The notes: generated by a model not told the origin, from the sequence alone. Positions 1 through 8,102 are shown, counted from the stretch's first letter. The stretch: DNA of 64,000 nt from Sphingopyxis sp. QXT-31 (GCF_001984035.1 NZ_CP019449.1:1302001-1366000); one strand, 5' to 3'. Numbers and translations: made by a program.

Positions 1-1244
1 ATCAGCAGCCCGAGCCAGCTGACCACGCCCGCCAGCGCGAGGTAGAGGCCGACCGCCGCGGTGCCGCGCCAATCGCCGAGCGCCTGCGCGACGATCGGGG
101 CGGCGGCGCCGCCGAGGATGCCGCCGGCGTTGAAGGTCATCGATGCGCCGGTGTAGCGCACTTCCACCGGGAAGAGCCCTGTCAACCAGGCGCCGAGCGG
201 GCCGTAGACGAGGCCCATCACGAACAGCGCCGAGGCGAGGCCGGCGAAGACCAGCCCCCAGCTTTGCGAGGCGAGCGCGGGGCCGAAGGTGAAGCCGATC
301 AGGATCGTCGCGCCGCAGCCCCAGATGAGCACCTTGTGCGGGCTCGCGGCGTCGCTCCAGTAGCCCGCGAAGACGATGCCGCCCGCCATGAACAGGATCG
401 CACCGAGCTGAATCAGCAGGAACTGCTCCTTGGGATAGCCGAGCGTCGTGGTGCCGTGCGCGAGCGCGAAGCTGGTCGAGAGGTAGAAGATCGCGAAGCA
501 AGCGACGACCGCGAAGGTGCCCGCGAGCGTGGGGAGCAGGTGGCGTTTGAAGAGCTCGCCGATGGGGACGCTGACCGGGCGGTCGGCCTCGAGCGCTGCG
601 GCGAAATCGGGGGTCTCACCGATCTTGAGCCGCACCCAGAGACCCAGGCCGACGAGCACCGCCGAGAGCAGGAAGGGAATGCGCCAGCCCCAGGCGGCGA
701 AATCGCTGTCGCTCAGCCACAGGCCGAGCAGCAGGAAGAGGCCGTTGGCGGCGATGAAGCCGACCGGCGCGCCGAGCTGGGGCACCATACCGAAGCGCGC
801 GCGCCAGCCTGGCGGGGCGTTCTCGACCGCGAGCAGCGCCGCGCCGCCCCACTCGCCGCCGAGTCCGAAGCCCTGGCCGAAGCGCAGGATGCAGAGCAGG
901 AGCGGCGCGACCCAGCCGACCATCGCATAGGTCGGCAGGAAGGCGATGAGCAAGGTCGACACGCCCATCAGCATCAGCGAGGCGACGAGCGTCGATTTGC
1001 GCCCGATGCGATCGCCATAATGACCGAAGACGATCGCGCCGACGGGGCGCGCGAAAAAGGCGAGCCCAAAGCTCATGAAGCTGAGCATCAATTGCGCCGA
1101 GGGCGATTCGGAGGGGAAGAAGAGCGGGCCGAAGACGAGCGCGGCGGCGGTGCCGTAGATGTAGAAATCGTAGAACTCGACTGCGGTGCCGACGAGGCTG
1201 GCGGTCAGGATGCGCCGGTGCTGCCGATAGGGTTCCAGGTTCAT
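1..1244 (-). CDS. MFS transporter, metabolite:H+ symporter (MHS) family, 3' end cut by window edge
   Basis: Multi-pass inner-membrane permease of the major facilitator superfamily that probably imports a small organic acid or osmolyte with protons; the substrate cannot be told from sequence. The ATG at 1244 opens MNLEPYRQHRRILTASLVGT, and the frame stays open to base 1, so about 414 residues are visible and the C-terminus lies outside the window. The MFS loop 2-3 signature GHYGDRIGRK sits at residues 74-83 after two hydrophobic segments, and the motif AVEFYDFYIYG in helix 1 is typical of the MHS (ProP/ShiA/KgtP) subgroup. At least ten hydrophobic stretches can be counted. It is separated from the cold-shock gene by a repeat-bearing spacer and shows no operon partner here. 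Confidence 0.9.
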   Translation of the reverse strand, partial: MNLEPYRQHRRILTASLVGTAVEFYDFYIYGTAAALVFGPLFFPSESPSAQLMLSFMSFGLAFFARPVGAIVFGHYGDRIGRKSTLVASLMLMGVSTLLIAFLPTYAMVGWVAPLLLCILRFGQGFGLGGEWGGAALLAVENAPPGWRARFGMVPQLGAPVGFIAANGLFLLLGLWLSDSDFAAWGWRIPFLLSAVLVGLGLWVRLKIGETPDFAAALEADRPVSVPIGELFKRHLLPTLAGTFAVVACFAIFYLSTSFALAHGTTTLGYPKEQFLLIQLGAILFMAGGIVFAGYWSDAASPHKVLIWGCGATILIGFTFGPALASQSWGLVFAGLASALFVMGLVYGPLGAWLTGLFPVEVRYTGASMTFNAGGILGGAAAPIVAQALGDWRGTAAVGLYLALAGVVSWLGLL

Positions 1245-1353
1245 GGCGGTTTGCTCTGCCCCTTGTTGTCGGGAGGGCTTTGAACGCGGAATGGGAGGGG
1301 AGCAAGGGGGATGCTGGGTGTTCGGTTCGGGGTGGGGAGCAGACGTTGATTTC

Positions 1354-1468
1354 CCCTCTCGCAGGCGGGAGGGGTTGGGGGTGGGCAGCACCGGTGCAGA
1401 TGCCCACCCCGCTGCGACCAGGGCGCAAGCGCCCAAGTCTCGCTGCCTCTCCCGCCTGCGGGAGGGGA
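1354..1468. repeat. Inverted-repeat intergenic element
   Basis: Two arms of about 22 bases, 1354-1375 and 1447-1468, are reverse complements at about 20 of 22 positions (core GCAGGCGGGAG). The spacer of about 70 bases contains smaller dyads such as GTGGGCA..TGCCCAC. This is the architecture of the short palindromic intergenic elements common in sphingomonad genomes. It may end transcription from either side. Confidence 0.6.
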
Positions 1469-1551
1469 CATTAGTTCAATCCCTCGACGCCCGCTTCCGC
1501 CCGATACGCGCTATTCCCCACCCCTCTCAACCCCACGACTCCTCTAAATCC

Positions 1552-1580
1552 TTGACTTTCTGTCGCCCACCCCTTATTTC
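1552..1580 (+). promoter_or_regulatory. Candidate promoter of the csp-infA pair
   Basis: TTGACT at 1552-1557 and TATTTC at 1575-1580 are separated by exactly 17 bases, a plausible housekeeping-sigma promoter. It would give a leader of roughly 120-130 bases before the csp start at 1711. A long leader is a known trait of cold-induced csp mRNAs, in which leader structure controls translation. Confidence 0.45.
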
Positions 1581-1710
1581 GGTCCTCGCTAACGTCGCCT
1601 GCGACGGAAATTTGATACCCTTTCGGGGGCTGATACTTCCCTTCCCACGCTACCAGCTCCGCCGGTGCTTTTGCCGGTGGATTCCCTGTTTTCGTGAAAG
1701 GAAACACCCC

Positions 1711-1917
1711 ATGCCGATCGGCACCGTCAAATTTTTCAACTCCGACAAGGGTTATGGCTTCATCTCGAATGAAGATGGCTCGGGCGACGCGTTCGTCCAC
1801 ATCACTGCCGTCGAACGCGCCGGAATGGGCTCGCTCGACAAGGACCAGCGCGTCTCGTACGAGCTGGAAACCGGCAAGAATGGCAAGACCTCGGCCGTGA
1901 ACCTCCAGTCGGCCTGA
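1711..1917 (+). CDS. cspA: Cold-shock protein (CspA family)
   Basis: Small RNA- and single-strand-DNA-binding chaperone that melts mRNA structure, usually at low temperature. The 68-residue product is a single cold-shock domain. It opens with GTVKFFNSDKGYGFIS, which carries RNP1 (KGYGFI), followed by RNP2 as DAFVHIT, and no other domain is present. The ATG at 1711 follows an AAAGGAAA ribosome-binding site. The reading frame extends upstream to 1243, but that part has no family similarity, so this start is firm. A long leader precedes it and infA follows after three bases, so the two are probably co-transcribed. The exact paralogue (cspA or another csp) cannot be fixed. Confidence 0.95.
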   Translation: MPIGTVKFFNSDKGYGFISNEDGSGDAFVHITAVERAGMGSLDKDQRVSYELETGKNGKTSAVNLQSA

Positions 1918-1920
1918 TTA

Positions 1921-2175
1921 TTGGCCAAAGAAGAAATCCTCACCTTCGATGGTGTGATCGATGAAATCCTGCCCGACGCGCGTTTTCGCGTCGTGCTGGA
2001 AAATGGTCACCGCATCATCGCCTATACCGCCGGCCGGATGCGACGCTTTCGCATCCGGTCGGTCGTCGGCGATGCCGTGCGGATCGAAATGACCGCTTAT
2101 GACCTCAGCAAGGGCCGGCTCGTCTATCGCGAGCGTGGCAATGCCCCGGTCACCGGACAGCGCCAGCGGCGCTGA
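1921..2175 (+). CDS. infA: Translation initiation factor IF-1, TTG start
   Basis: IF-1 binds the ribosomal A site during initiation and assists IF-2 and IF-3. The 84-residue product is an S1/OB-fold protein with the family pattern MAKEE, then [19 protein letters not shown] and [11 protein letters not shown]. The usual length is about 72, and the extra residues are a basic tail (TGQRQRR). The only start that keeps the conserved MAKEE is TTG at 1921, three bases after the csp stop, with no clear ribosome-binding site of its own. Translation is therefore probably coupled to csp. A second infA elsewhere in the genome is possible, and this copy could be a cold-responsive one. Confidence 0.9.
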   Translation: MAKEEILTFDGVIDEILPDARFRVVLENGHRIIAYTAGRMRRFRIRSVVGDAVRIEMTAYDLSKGRLVYRERGNAPVTGQRQRR

Positions 2176-2210
2176 TCCCAAAAACCATAAATAACAGAAA
2201 ATTGGATACC

Positions 2211-2354
2211 ATGTTTCAGAACAACTCTATCTTTCCCGCCCTGCCGGCGCTGCCGCTGGCGGGCAAGGCGATGATGGTCAAGCCGACCGTCCGCCGGCGC
2301 CCGACGCTGTCGCGGCGCGAACTTCGGCGCCTGATCGCCGACATGATCGACTGA
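2211..2354 (+). CDS. Small basic protein of unknown function
   Basis: A 47-residue frame starting at ATG 2211, 35 bases after infA. It opens MFQNNSIFPALPALPLAG, runs through a basic middle (VRRRPTLSRRELRRL) and ends IADMID. The Arg/Leu-rich end could form an amphipathic helix. No family was recognised. A weak purine run (AACAGAAAATTGG) precedes the start. Codon use looks coding, and the position behind csp-infA suggests it belongs to the same transcript. Function is unknown. Confidence 0.55.
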   Translation: MFQNNSIFPALPALPLAGKAMMVKPTVRRRPTLSRRELRRLIADMID

Positions 2355-2407
2355 TCGACCGGTCGCCCCCTGCGGGCGATCATCATACACAACACAGGAG
2401 AGCGTCC

Positions 2408-2611
2408 GTGTCGGCCACCAGTGACTTCTACCGCTTGCAAGCCGAAAAATGCGCCGGCGATGCGGATTCGTCCGCCCTCCCCGAAGTCCGCGCGCGCAAT
2501 ATGCGCGCTGCGGCCGCCTGGCAGTCGATGGCCGACAAGCTGGTGCTGACCGAAACCACGCGGGCCAAGGCGGTCGCGCGCAAGGAAGCCGAAGCCCGCG
2601 CCGCCGAGTAG
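2408..2611 (+). CDS. Small hypothetical protein, mostly helical
   Basis: A 67-residue protein starting at GTG 2408, preceded by AGGAGA with seven bases to the start, which decides this codon. It reads MSATSDFYRLQAEKCAGDAD, then Arg/Ala/Glu-rich helix to the end (KAVARKEAEARAAE). The segment FYRLQAEKCAGDA..A.LPEVR resembles short cytosolic proteins common in sphingomonads, in which each residue can come from a helical bundle with a conserved Cys. I do not know a function. It lies between the csp-infA cluster and the uvrD-type helicase on the same strand. Confidence 0.65.
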   Translation: MSATSDFYRLQAEKCAGDADSSALPEVRARNMRAAAAWQSMADKLVLTETTRAKAVARKEAEARAAE

Positions 2612-2676
2612 GCAGCGCGTCGGCATTCGTCGCGCCGCGCTGGACAGCGCGCGCGCCGTTCCCTAATCGTTCGCGC

Positions 2677-4986
2677 GTGAACGACCTCCCCGCCTCCCCC
2701 GACCCGACCCGCACCGACCCGTCGGACCCGCCTTATCTGACCGGCCTGAACGGGCCGCAGCGGCAGGCGGTGCTGACCACCGAGGGCCCGGTGCTGATGC
2801 TCGCGGGCGCCGGCACCGGCAAGACCGCGGCGCTGACCGCGCGGCTGGCGCATATCATCGCGACGCGGCGCGCCTGGCCGTCCGAAATCTTGGCGGTGAC
2901 CTTCACCAACAAGGCGGCGCGCGAGATGCGCGAGCGCATCGGGCGGATGATCGGCGACGCGGTCGAGGGAATGCCGTGGCTCGGCACCTTCCACAGCATC
3001 GCGGCAAAAATGCTGCGGCGGCACGCCGAACTCGTTGGGCTGCAGAGCAATTTCACGATCCTCGACACCGACGATCAGCTTCGCGTGCTGAAGCAGCTGA
3101 TCCAGGCCGAGGGGCTCGACGAGAAGCGCTGGCCGGCACGGCAGCTCGCGGGGCTGATCGACAAATGGAAGAACCGCGGGCTCGTGCCCGGCGACCTCGA
3201 TGCCGCGGACAAGGATGCCTATGCCGACGGCAAGGGGCAGCATTTTTACGCGCTATACCAGGCGCGGCTGAAGACGCTGAATGCCTGCGATTTCGGCGAC
3301 CTGCTGCTGCACATGCTGGTGATATTGAAGACACACCGCGACGTGCTCGAGCAATATCAGGCGCGCTTCAAATATATCCTGGTCGACGAATATCAGGACA
3401 CCAACGCCAGCCAATATCTGTGGCTTAGGCTGCTGGCGCAAGCGCGCAAGAATATCTGCTGCGTCGGCGACGACGACCAGTCGATCTATTCGTGGCGCGG
3501 CGCCGAGGTGGCGAACATCCTGCGCTTCGAGAAGGATTTTCCGGGCGCGACGGTGATCCGGCTCGAACAGAATTACCGCTCGACGCCGCAGATCCTGGCC
3601 GCGGCGTCGGCGCTGATCGCGCAGAATTCGGGCCGGCTGGGCAAGACGCTGTGGACCGAGCTCGAACCGGGCGACAAATTGCGCGTCGTCGGGGTGTGGG
3701 ACGGGCCCGAGGAGGCACGGCGGATCGGCGAGGAGCTGGAAACGCTGCAGCATCGGCGGGTGTCGCTCGACCGCACCGCGATCCTGGTGCGCGCGCAGTT
3801 CCAGACGCGCGAGTTCGAGGACCGCTTCATCGCGATCGGCATGCCGTACCGCATCGTCGGCGGTTACCGCTTCTACGAGCGCGCCGAAATCCGCGATGCG
3901 CTGGCCTATCTGCGGCTGGTGCAGTCGAACGCCGACGACCTCGCCTTCGAGCGGATCGTCAATGTGCCCAAGCGCGGGCTGGGCGACAAGGCGATCGCGC
4001 GAATCCATCAGTTCGCGCGCGCCGAGCGGCTGCCGCTGCTCAATGCCGCGGCGCGGATTACCGAGACCGACGAGTTGACCCCACAGGCGCGGCGCCAGCT
4101 TGCGAATTTCGTCGCGCAAATGCGCGGCTGGGCGGCGAAGGCGGGCGAGCTGTCTCATCCCGAGCTGACGCAGCTGATCCTCGACGAATCGGGCTATACC
4201 GCTATGCTGCAGGCCGACCGCAGCGCCGAGGCCGCGGGACGGCTCGAGAATCTGTCCGAACTCGTGCGCGCGATGGAGGAATATGAGTCGCTCGAAGCGT
4301 TCCTCGAGCATGTCAGCCTGGTCATGGACCGCGACCAGAACGACGACACCGAAACGGTGACGATCATGACGATCCACGCGGCGAAAGGCCTGGAGTTCGA
4401 CCATGTCTTCCTCGCGGGTTGGGAGGACGGGGTGTTTCCCTCGCAGCGTTCGATGGACGAGGGTGGCACCGCGAGCCTAGAAGAAGAACGCCGCCTCGCC
4501 TATGTCGCGATCACCCGGGCGCGCGAGCGCGCGAGCATCTATCACGCCGCGAACCGGCGCATCTACGGCCAGTGGATGAGCAGCATCCCGAGCCGCTTCA
4601 TCGCCGAGATCCCGCCCGAGCATGTCGACATGGAGAATAGTTTCGGCGGCGGGCAGAGCCTGTGGCGCGCGAACTGGTCGGCGCAGGGCGATCCCTTCGC
4701 GCATGTCGCCGAGCGGCAACCGGCGCGAACGATGACGCGTGGGCCGGCATGGCAGCGCGCGGTCGCGGCGTCGTCGACGGTGACGCATGCCCCGGCGCCG
4801 AGCGAGCGCGGGCCGGCGGCGTCGGTCGGCGCCAAGCCGCGCTCCGACCTCGCGATCGGGATGCGCGTGTTTCACGAGAAATTCGGTTATGGCGAGATCG
4901 CCGACATCGACGGCAACAAGCTGGAGGTCGAGTTCGAGCAGGCCGGGAGCAAAAGGGTGCTCGACAGTTTTGTGAAGGCGGGCTGA
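2677..4986 (+). CDS. uvrD: UvrD/PcrA-type ATP-dependent 3'-5' DNA helicase
   Basis: Superfamily 1A helicase that unwinds DNA in nucleotide-excision and mismatch repair and strips recombinase from DNA. The 769-residue product has the ordered SF1 motifs: Q-motif LNGPQRQAV (24-32), Walker A GAGTGKT (44-50), TFTNKAAREM (about 75-84), Walker B VDEYQDT (236-242), GDDDQSIYSWRGA (about 260), LEQNYRST, and in the second half TIMTIHAAKGLEFDHVF and LAYVAITRARE. The C-terminal 40 residues (FHEKFGYGEIADIDGNKLEVEFE) form the small Tudor-like tail seen in PcrA/UvrD. GTG 2677 (MNDLPASPDP) is chosen because residues encoded upstream of it overlap the preceding gene and are not family-like. It is followed by a repeat-filled spacer. 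Confidence 0.93.
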   Translation: MNDLPASPDPTRTDPSDPPYLTGLNGPQRQAVLTTEGPVLMLAGAGTGKTAALTARLAHIIATRRAWPSEILAVTFTNKAAREMRERIGRMIGDAVEGMPWLGTFHSIAAKMLRRHAELVGLQSNFTILDTDDQLRVLKQLIQAEGLDEKRWPARQLAGLIDKWKNRGLVPGDLDAADKDAYADGKGQHFYALYQARLKTLNACDFGDLLLHMLVILKTHRDVLEQYQARFKYILVDEYQDTNASQYLWLRLLAQARKNICCVGDDDQSIYSWRGAEVANILRFEKDFPGATVIRLEQNYRSTPQILAAASALIAQNSGRLGKTLWTELEPGDKLRVVGVWDGPEEARRIGEELETLQHRRVSLDRTAILVRAQFQTREFEDRFIAIGMPYRIVGGYRFYERAEIRDALAYLRLVQSNADDLAFERIVNVPKRGLGDKAIARIHQFARAERLPLLNAAARITETDELTPQARRQLANFVAQMRGWAAKAGELSHPELTQLILDESGYTAMLQADRSAEAAGRLENLSELVRAMEEYESLEAFLEHVSLVMDRDQNDDTETVTIMTIHAAKGLEFDHVFLAGWEDGVFPSQRSMDEGGTASLEEERRLAYVAITRARERASIYHAANRRIYGQWMSSIPSRFIAEIPPEHVDMENSFGGGQSLWRANWSAQGDPFAHVAERQPARTMTRGPAWQRAVAASSTVTHAPAPSERGPAASVGAKPRSDLAIGMRVFHEKFGYGEIADIDGNKLEVEFEQAGSKRVLDSFVKAG

Positions 4987-5306
4987 GGGGCTGGGCTGGT
5001 AGCCTGATTCCTTATGTGATCCCGGCGAAAGCCGGGGCCCAGGCAGCTAGCTCGGCCTTCCTCTCATGGACCCCGGCTTTCGCCGGGGAACATAAATCCC
5101 CGACTGTCACCTTCGTCACCCCGGGCTCGACCCGGGGTCCCGCTTTGCCCCCGTCGAGTAGCGAGAGCCCGGGGTGAAGACTAGGAAACGGCCGCTAACG
5201 CCCGAAATCCGTCCCCAATCCCCGCCCCACAATCCCTATTGTCAACCAGATTAGTTATGATACTCCATCACGCGCGGCCACGAGTCGCGTTTTGGGAGAA
5301 TCTTAC
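4987..5306. repeat. Intergenic region made largely of palindromic repeats
   Basis: No gene is seen. Two inverted-repeat units lie back to back. The first (about 5019-5095) has arms GGCGAAAGCCGGGG and CCCCGGCTTTCGCC facing each other. The second (about 5115-5176) is built from CACCCCGGGCTCGACCC..GGGGT with a partner GAGAGCCCGGGGTG. Such GC-rich dyads are typical sphingomonad intergenic elements and could terminate the helicase transcript. The remaining 130 bases before the lipoprotein gene are AT-richer and probably carry its promoter. Confidence 0.55.
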
Positions 5307-6221
5307 ATGAAAAAGAAGCTCTTAGCGGGCGCGATGGCGCTCGCCCTGGTCGGCTGCGGTCAAAAGCAGGCTGACGAATCCGCTGCCTCTTCCTCCCCCA
5401 CCGCCGACACCGCAGCCGAAAGTGTCGAGGGCGCCGCCACCCCCGCGGCGCGCTCGACCGACGAAGAGGTGCCGGGCGTATCGATCTCTTCCGCCCCCGG
5501 GGTCGCTTTCGATTACAGTTACTCCTTCCGGCTCGACGACGGCCTGATCTCGACAGTCCAGCAGGAGCATGCCGAGGCGTGCGAGATTTTGGGCACCGCG
5601 CGTTGCCGCATCGTCGACGTGCGTTATCAGCTCAACGACGAGAAGCGCGTCGAGGCGCAGACGCAGTTCGCGCTCGATCCGGGCATCGCGCGGCGTTTCG
5701 GCGCCGATGCGATCGCCAGCGTCGAAAAGGCCGAGGGCGTGCTCGCCGACGCGAGCGTTGCGGGCGAGGATGTCGGCAGCCAGATCGCGGCGTCGCAGGT
5801 GCGGAGCGCCGGCGCCACGGCCGAGGTCGAGCGGCTCGAGGCGCGGCTGAAAGCGGGCGGGCTCGACAAGAATGAGCGCGCCGAGATCCTGGCGCAGATT
5901 TCGTCGCTGAAGGGCGAGCTGACCGACCAGCGCGCGTCGCGCAAGGCGGGCGAGGCGCGGATCGCGACGACAAGCGTGGTGTTCAACTATGTCGGCAGCG
6001 GCGGGTTGCCGGGCATCGGGCACAGGAACCCATTCGCCGACGCGGGCGAGACATTGATGTTCAGCGGCGGGACCGCGCTCTTCGTGCTGACGCTGGGCGC
6101 CGCGGTGCTGCCCTGGGCGCTGCTCGTCGGGTTGCTGGTGCTCGTGTGGCGCAGCAATGCGGTGATTGCGCTCCGCCGCCGGCTGGGCGGCAAGCCCGCG
6201 CCCGAGACCCCGGGGAGCTGA
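5307..6221 (+). CDS. DUF4349-type lipoprotein with C-terminal membrane helix
   Basis: Envelope protein of unknown role. The ATG at 5307 (MKKKLLAGAMALALVGC) gives a lipoprotein signal with Cys17 as the lipidation site, after a GGGAGAA ribosome-binding site. The 304-residue product has a Ser/Ala/Thr-rich linker and a domain with FDYSYSFRL and CRIVDVRYQLN. Next comes a charged helical region rich in Glu, Arg and Ala (about 165-220, likely coiled coil) with VVFNYVGSGG after it, and a strong transmembrane segment near the C-terminus (ALFVLTLGAAVLPWALL). That order matches the DUF4349 family. No operon partner is evident. Its function in the family is unknown. Confidence 0.8.
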   Translation: MKKKLLAGAMALALVGCGQKQADESAASSSPTADTAAESVEGAATPAARSTDEEVPGVSISSAPGVAFDYSYSFRLDDGLISTVQQEHAEACEILGTARCRIVDVRYQLNDEKRVEAQTQFALDPGIARRFGADAIASVEKAEGVLADASVAGEDVGSQIAASQVRSAGATAEVERLEARLKAGGLDKNERAEILAQISSLKGELTDQRASRKAGEARIATTSVVFNYVGSGGLPGIGHRNPFADAGETLMFSGGTALFVLTLGAAVLPWALLVGLLVLVWRSNAVIALRRRLGGKPAPETPGS

Positions 6222-6299
6222 CGAAGCACCGGCGTCGCTTGCAAAGGTCCCTTGCCGCGTTATGGCAACCCCAAATACACGGCAAGGGACAGGACGACG

Positions 6300-7463
6300 A
6301 TGAGCAATCCGGGAATGGACGCCGATATCTACGAAGCCTTTATCGAGCAGTTGCAGCGTTATGTGCGCGAGCGGCTGATCCCCGCGGAGGATCAGCTCGA
6401 GGAACTCGGGCGCGTTCCCGACGACATTCTTGCGGAAATGAAGGACATGGGGTTGTTCGGCATCACCATGGCGCCCGAATATGGCGGCGCGGGGATGAAC
6501 ACGAGCCAGTATGTCAATTTCATCAAGGAAATCGCTTATGCATCACCCGCTTACCGCTCGATCCTGTCGATCAACATCGGCATGGTGTGCAAGTCGATCA
6601 CGGGCTTCGGGACCGAGGCGCAGAAGGCCGAATGGCTGCCCAAGCTGGCGACCGGGACCATCGCCGCCTTCGGGCTGACCGAGCCCGACAGCGGGTCGGA
6701 CAGCGCCGCGATGAAGACGCGCGCGGTGCGCGACGGCAACGGCTATGTGCTCAATGGCACCAAGCGCTACATCACCAACGCGCCCTTCGCCGACGTCATC
6801 CTGGTGATGGCGCGCACCAATGCCGAGGCCTTGCCCAAGAACGCCCATGTCAGCGCCTTTCTGGTGCCGCGCGACGCGCCGGGTGTGTCGATCGGCAAGC
6901 CCGACGGCAAGATGGGCCAGGCAGGCTCGCAGATCGCCGACGTGATCCTGGAGGATGTGCATGTCGATGGCGATGCGTTGCTTGGCGGCGAGGAGGGCAT
7001 CGGCTTCCGCGCGGCGATGCAGAGCCTCGACAACGGGCGGTTGTCGGTCGCGGCGGCGAGCGTCGGTTACGCCAAGCGGATGCTCGACGCGGGGCTGCAA
7101 TATGCCATGGAGCGTAAGGCGTTCGGCGAGCCGATCGCCAATTTCCAGCTGATCCAGGCGATGCTCGCCGACAGCAAGGCCGAAATCTATGCCGCCGAAT
7201 GCATGCTGACCGACGCCTGCGCGCGCGCCGACCGCGGCGAAAAGATCATCGTCGAGGCCGCCGCGACCAAGATGTTCGCGAGCGAAATGTGCGGGCGCGT
7301 CGCCGACCGCGTGGTGCAGATCCACGGCGGCGCGGGTTATCTCAAGGAATATCTCGCCGAGCGCTTCTATCGCGACTGCCGCATTTACCGCATTTATGAA
7401 GGGACGACGCAGATCCAGCAGCTAGTCATCGCGAAGAATATGATTCGGGATTATGCGGGGTAG
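6300..7463 (+). CDS. Acyl-CoA dehydrogenase
   Basis: FAD-dependent enzyme that introduces a trans-2,3 double bond into an acyl-CoA in beta-oxidation or branched-chain amino acid breakdown and passes electrons to ETF. The 387-residue product has the usual length. It shows FGLTEPDSGSDSAAM (FAD/substrate loop), RYITNAPFADV, then FGEPIANFQ, QIHGGAGY and the C-terminal RIYEGTTQIQ containing the catalytic Glu. The ATG at 6300 follows a GGACAGGACGACG purine stretch. An upstream in-frame ATG at 6252 lacks a site and family similarity. The chain length preferred cannot be told. The last 96 bases are duplicated downstream at 7890-7985. Confidence 0.93.
   Translation: MSNPGMDADIYEAFIEQLQRYVRERLIPAEDQLEELGRVPDDILAEMKDMGLFGITMAPEYGGAGMNTSQYVNFIKEIAYASPAYRSILSINIGMVCKSITGFGTEAQKAEWLPKLATGTIAAFGLTEPDSGSDSAAMKTRAVRDGNGYVLNGTKRYITNAPFADVILVMARTNAEALPKNAHVSAFLVPRDAPGVSIGKPDGKMGQAGSQIADVILEDVHVDGDALLGGEEGIGFRAAMQSLDNGRLSVAAASVGYAKRMLDAGLQYAMERKAFGEPIANFQLIQAMLADSKAEIYAAECMLTDACARADRGEKIIVEAAATKMFASEMCGRVADRVVQIHGGAGYLKEYLAERFYRDCRIYRIYEGTTQIQQLVIAKNMIRDYAG
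7368..7463 (+). repeat. Direct repeat copy 1: 3' end of the acyl-CoA dehydrogenase gene
   Basis: The last 96 bases of the acyl-CoA dehydrogenase gene, including its stop codon, occur again at 7890-7985 with only a handful of differences. The copies differ at GGG/GAG, AAT/AAC and in the last three codons. The repeats bracket about 430 bases holding one small gene. Confidence 0.9.
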
Positions 7464-7509
7464 ATGACCGACGACCATAATAAAAAATACACCCTTCCAG
7501 AAATTCATG

Positions 7510-7803
7510 TCAGGGGGATTCTATCGCGTCGTTCCAGATTTTCTCCAGAATCTCGTTATATTCGCATTTAGAATAATAAGTATGGAGATTTTCTGCGGCA
7601 TTCTTCGCGGCCTCTTCATTGCGTCCTCTAGCGACTTTCTCCCAATCCACGCGGTCATTTAGCGAGATTTCTCCGCATTGAGTTCGAGACGGAACGAGCA
7701 CATATCCTTCGCTGTCCGGTCCGGGCCATATAGCGGAAACAAAAATGCAAGCTGCTATACCGGATACAAAAGCGGCGATAATTTTGGTTTGAATGAGTTT
7801 CAC
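7510..7803 (-). CDS. Small AT-rich membrane-anchored hypothetical protein
   Basis: A 97-residue protein opening at GTG 7803, six bases after a good ribosome-binding site (AGGAGA), which fixes the start. It reads MKLIQTKIIAAFVSGIAACIFVSAI, a signal peptide or N-terminal membrane anchor, followed by a small domain with two Cys (TQCGEISLND and YYSKCEYNEI) that would face the periplasm. It ends in a charged helix (LEKIWNDAIE). No family was recognised. Its codons are visibly AT-richer than the neighbours. It lies alone between the two copies of the duplicated acyl-CoA dehydrogenase 3' end, so it was probably acquired by transfer. Confidence 0.7.
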   Translation of the reverse strand: MKLIQTKIIAAFVSGIAACIFVSAIWPGPDSEGYVLVPSRTQCGEISLNDRVDWEKVARGRNEEAAKNAAENLHTYYSKCEYNEILEKIWNDAIESP

Positions 7804-7889
7804 CGTTTTCTCCTATCCTGTCGCACGCCGACCGAGAATATAGGGGTACAGCAAAGCCGAATGTGCCGAAGAAGTTTCACTAAATGCTA

Positions 7890-7985
7890 TATCGCGACTG
7901 CCGCATTTACCGCATTTATGAAGAGACGACGCAGATCCAGCAGCTAGTCATCGCGAAGAACATGATTCGGGATTATCCGGGCTAA
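7890..7985 (+). pseudogene. Direct repeat copy 2: detached 3' fragment of an acyl-CoA dehydrogenase gene
   Basis: Ninety-six bases equivalent to codons for YRDCRIYRIYEE..QQLVIAKNMIRDYPG plus a TAA stop, matching 7368-7463. It has no start codon or upstream coding sequence, so it is a non-functional remnant. One change alters the conserved YEGT motif to YEET. It ends 30 bases from the 3' end of the convergent tRNA-Ala gene. Confidence 0.85.
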
Positions 7986-8015
7986 GCGGTTCGGTATGTG
8001 GGGAAAAAGGGTCGC

Positions 8016-8091
8016 TGGTGGAGCCGAGGGGAATCGAACCCCTGACCTCTGCAGTGCGATTGCAGCGCTCTCCCATCTGAGCTACGGCCCC
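8016..8091 (-). tRNA. tRNA-Ala, anticodon CGC
   Basis: Reading the minus strand gives a complete 76-base cloverleaf. The acceptor stem GGGGCCG pairs with CGGCUCC (one G.U), followed by the A discriminator and an encoded CCA. The anticodon stem CUGCA/UGCAG encloses loop AUCGCAC, hence anticodon CGC (codon GCG). The T arm AGGGG-UUCGAUU-CCCCU is perfect. This isoacceptor suits the GC-rich codon use. Confidence 0.95.
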
Positions 8092-8102
8092 GCGACCGGG
8101 CG

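Larger units (their letters stand above)
1245..1710. other. Intergenic region with an inverted-repeat element and a long cold-shock leader
   Basis: No convincing gene lies here. The first half holds an inverted-repeat element (1354-1468). The second half holds a promoter candidate at 1552-1580 and an untranslated leader of roughly 120-130 bases before the cold-shock gene. The reading frames that cross the region have no ribosome-binding site and no recognisable product. Confidence 0.6.

Noticed and set aside
616..1428. A 270-codon minus-strand frame at the left edge
   Set aside because: It is the wrong frame of the MFS transporter gene, which starts at 1244 in another frame and has the MFS motifs.
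7678..7947. A plus-strand frame of 89 codons across the inserted segment
   Set aside because: It runs antisense through the small AT-rich gene and out of frame through the duplicated acyl-CoA dehydrogenase end, with no ribosome-binding site.
7368..7985. The direct repeat as a sign of an insertion sequence or prophage attachment site
   Set aside because: No transposase, integrase or terminal inverted repeats lie between the copies, and the repeat is 96 bases of coding DNA, too long for a target-site duplication. A remnant of integration remains possible and is listed as a finding.
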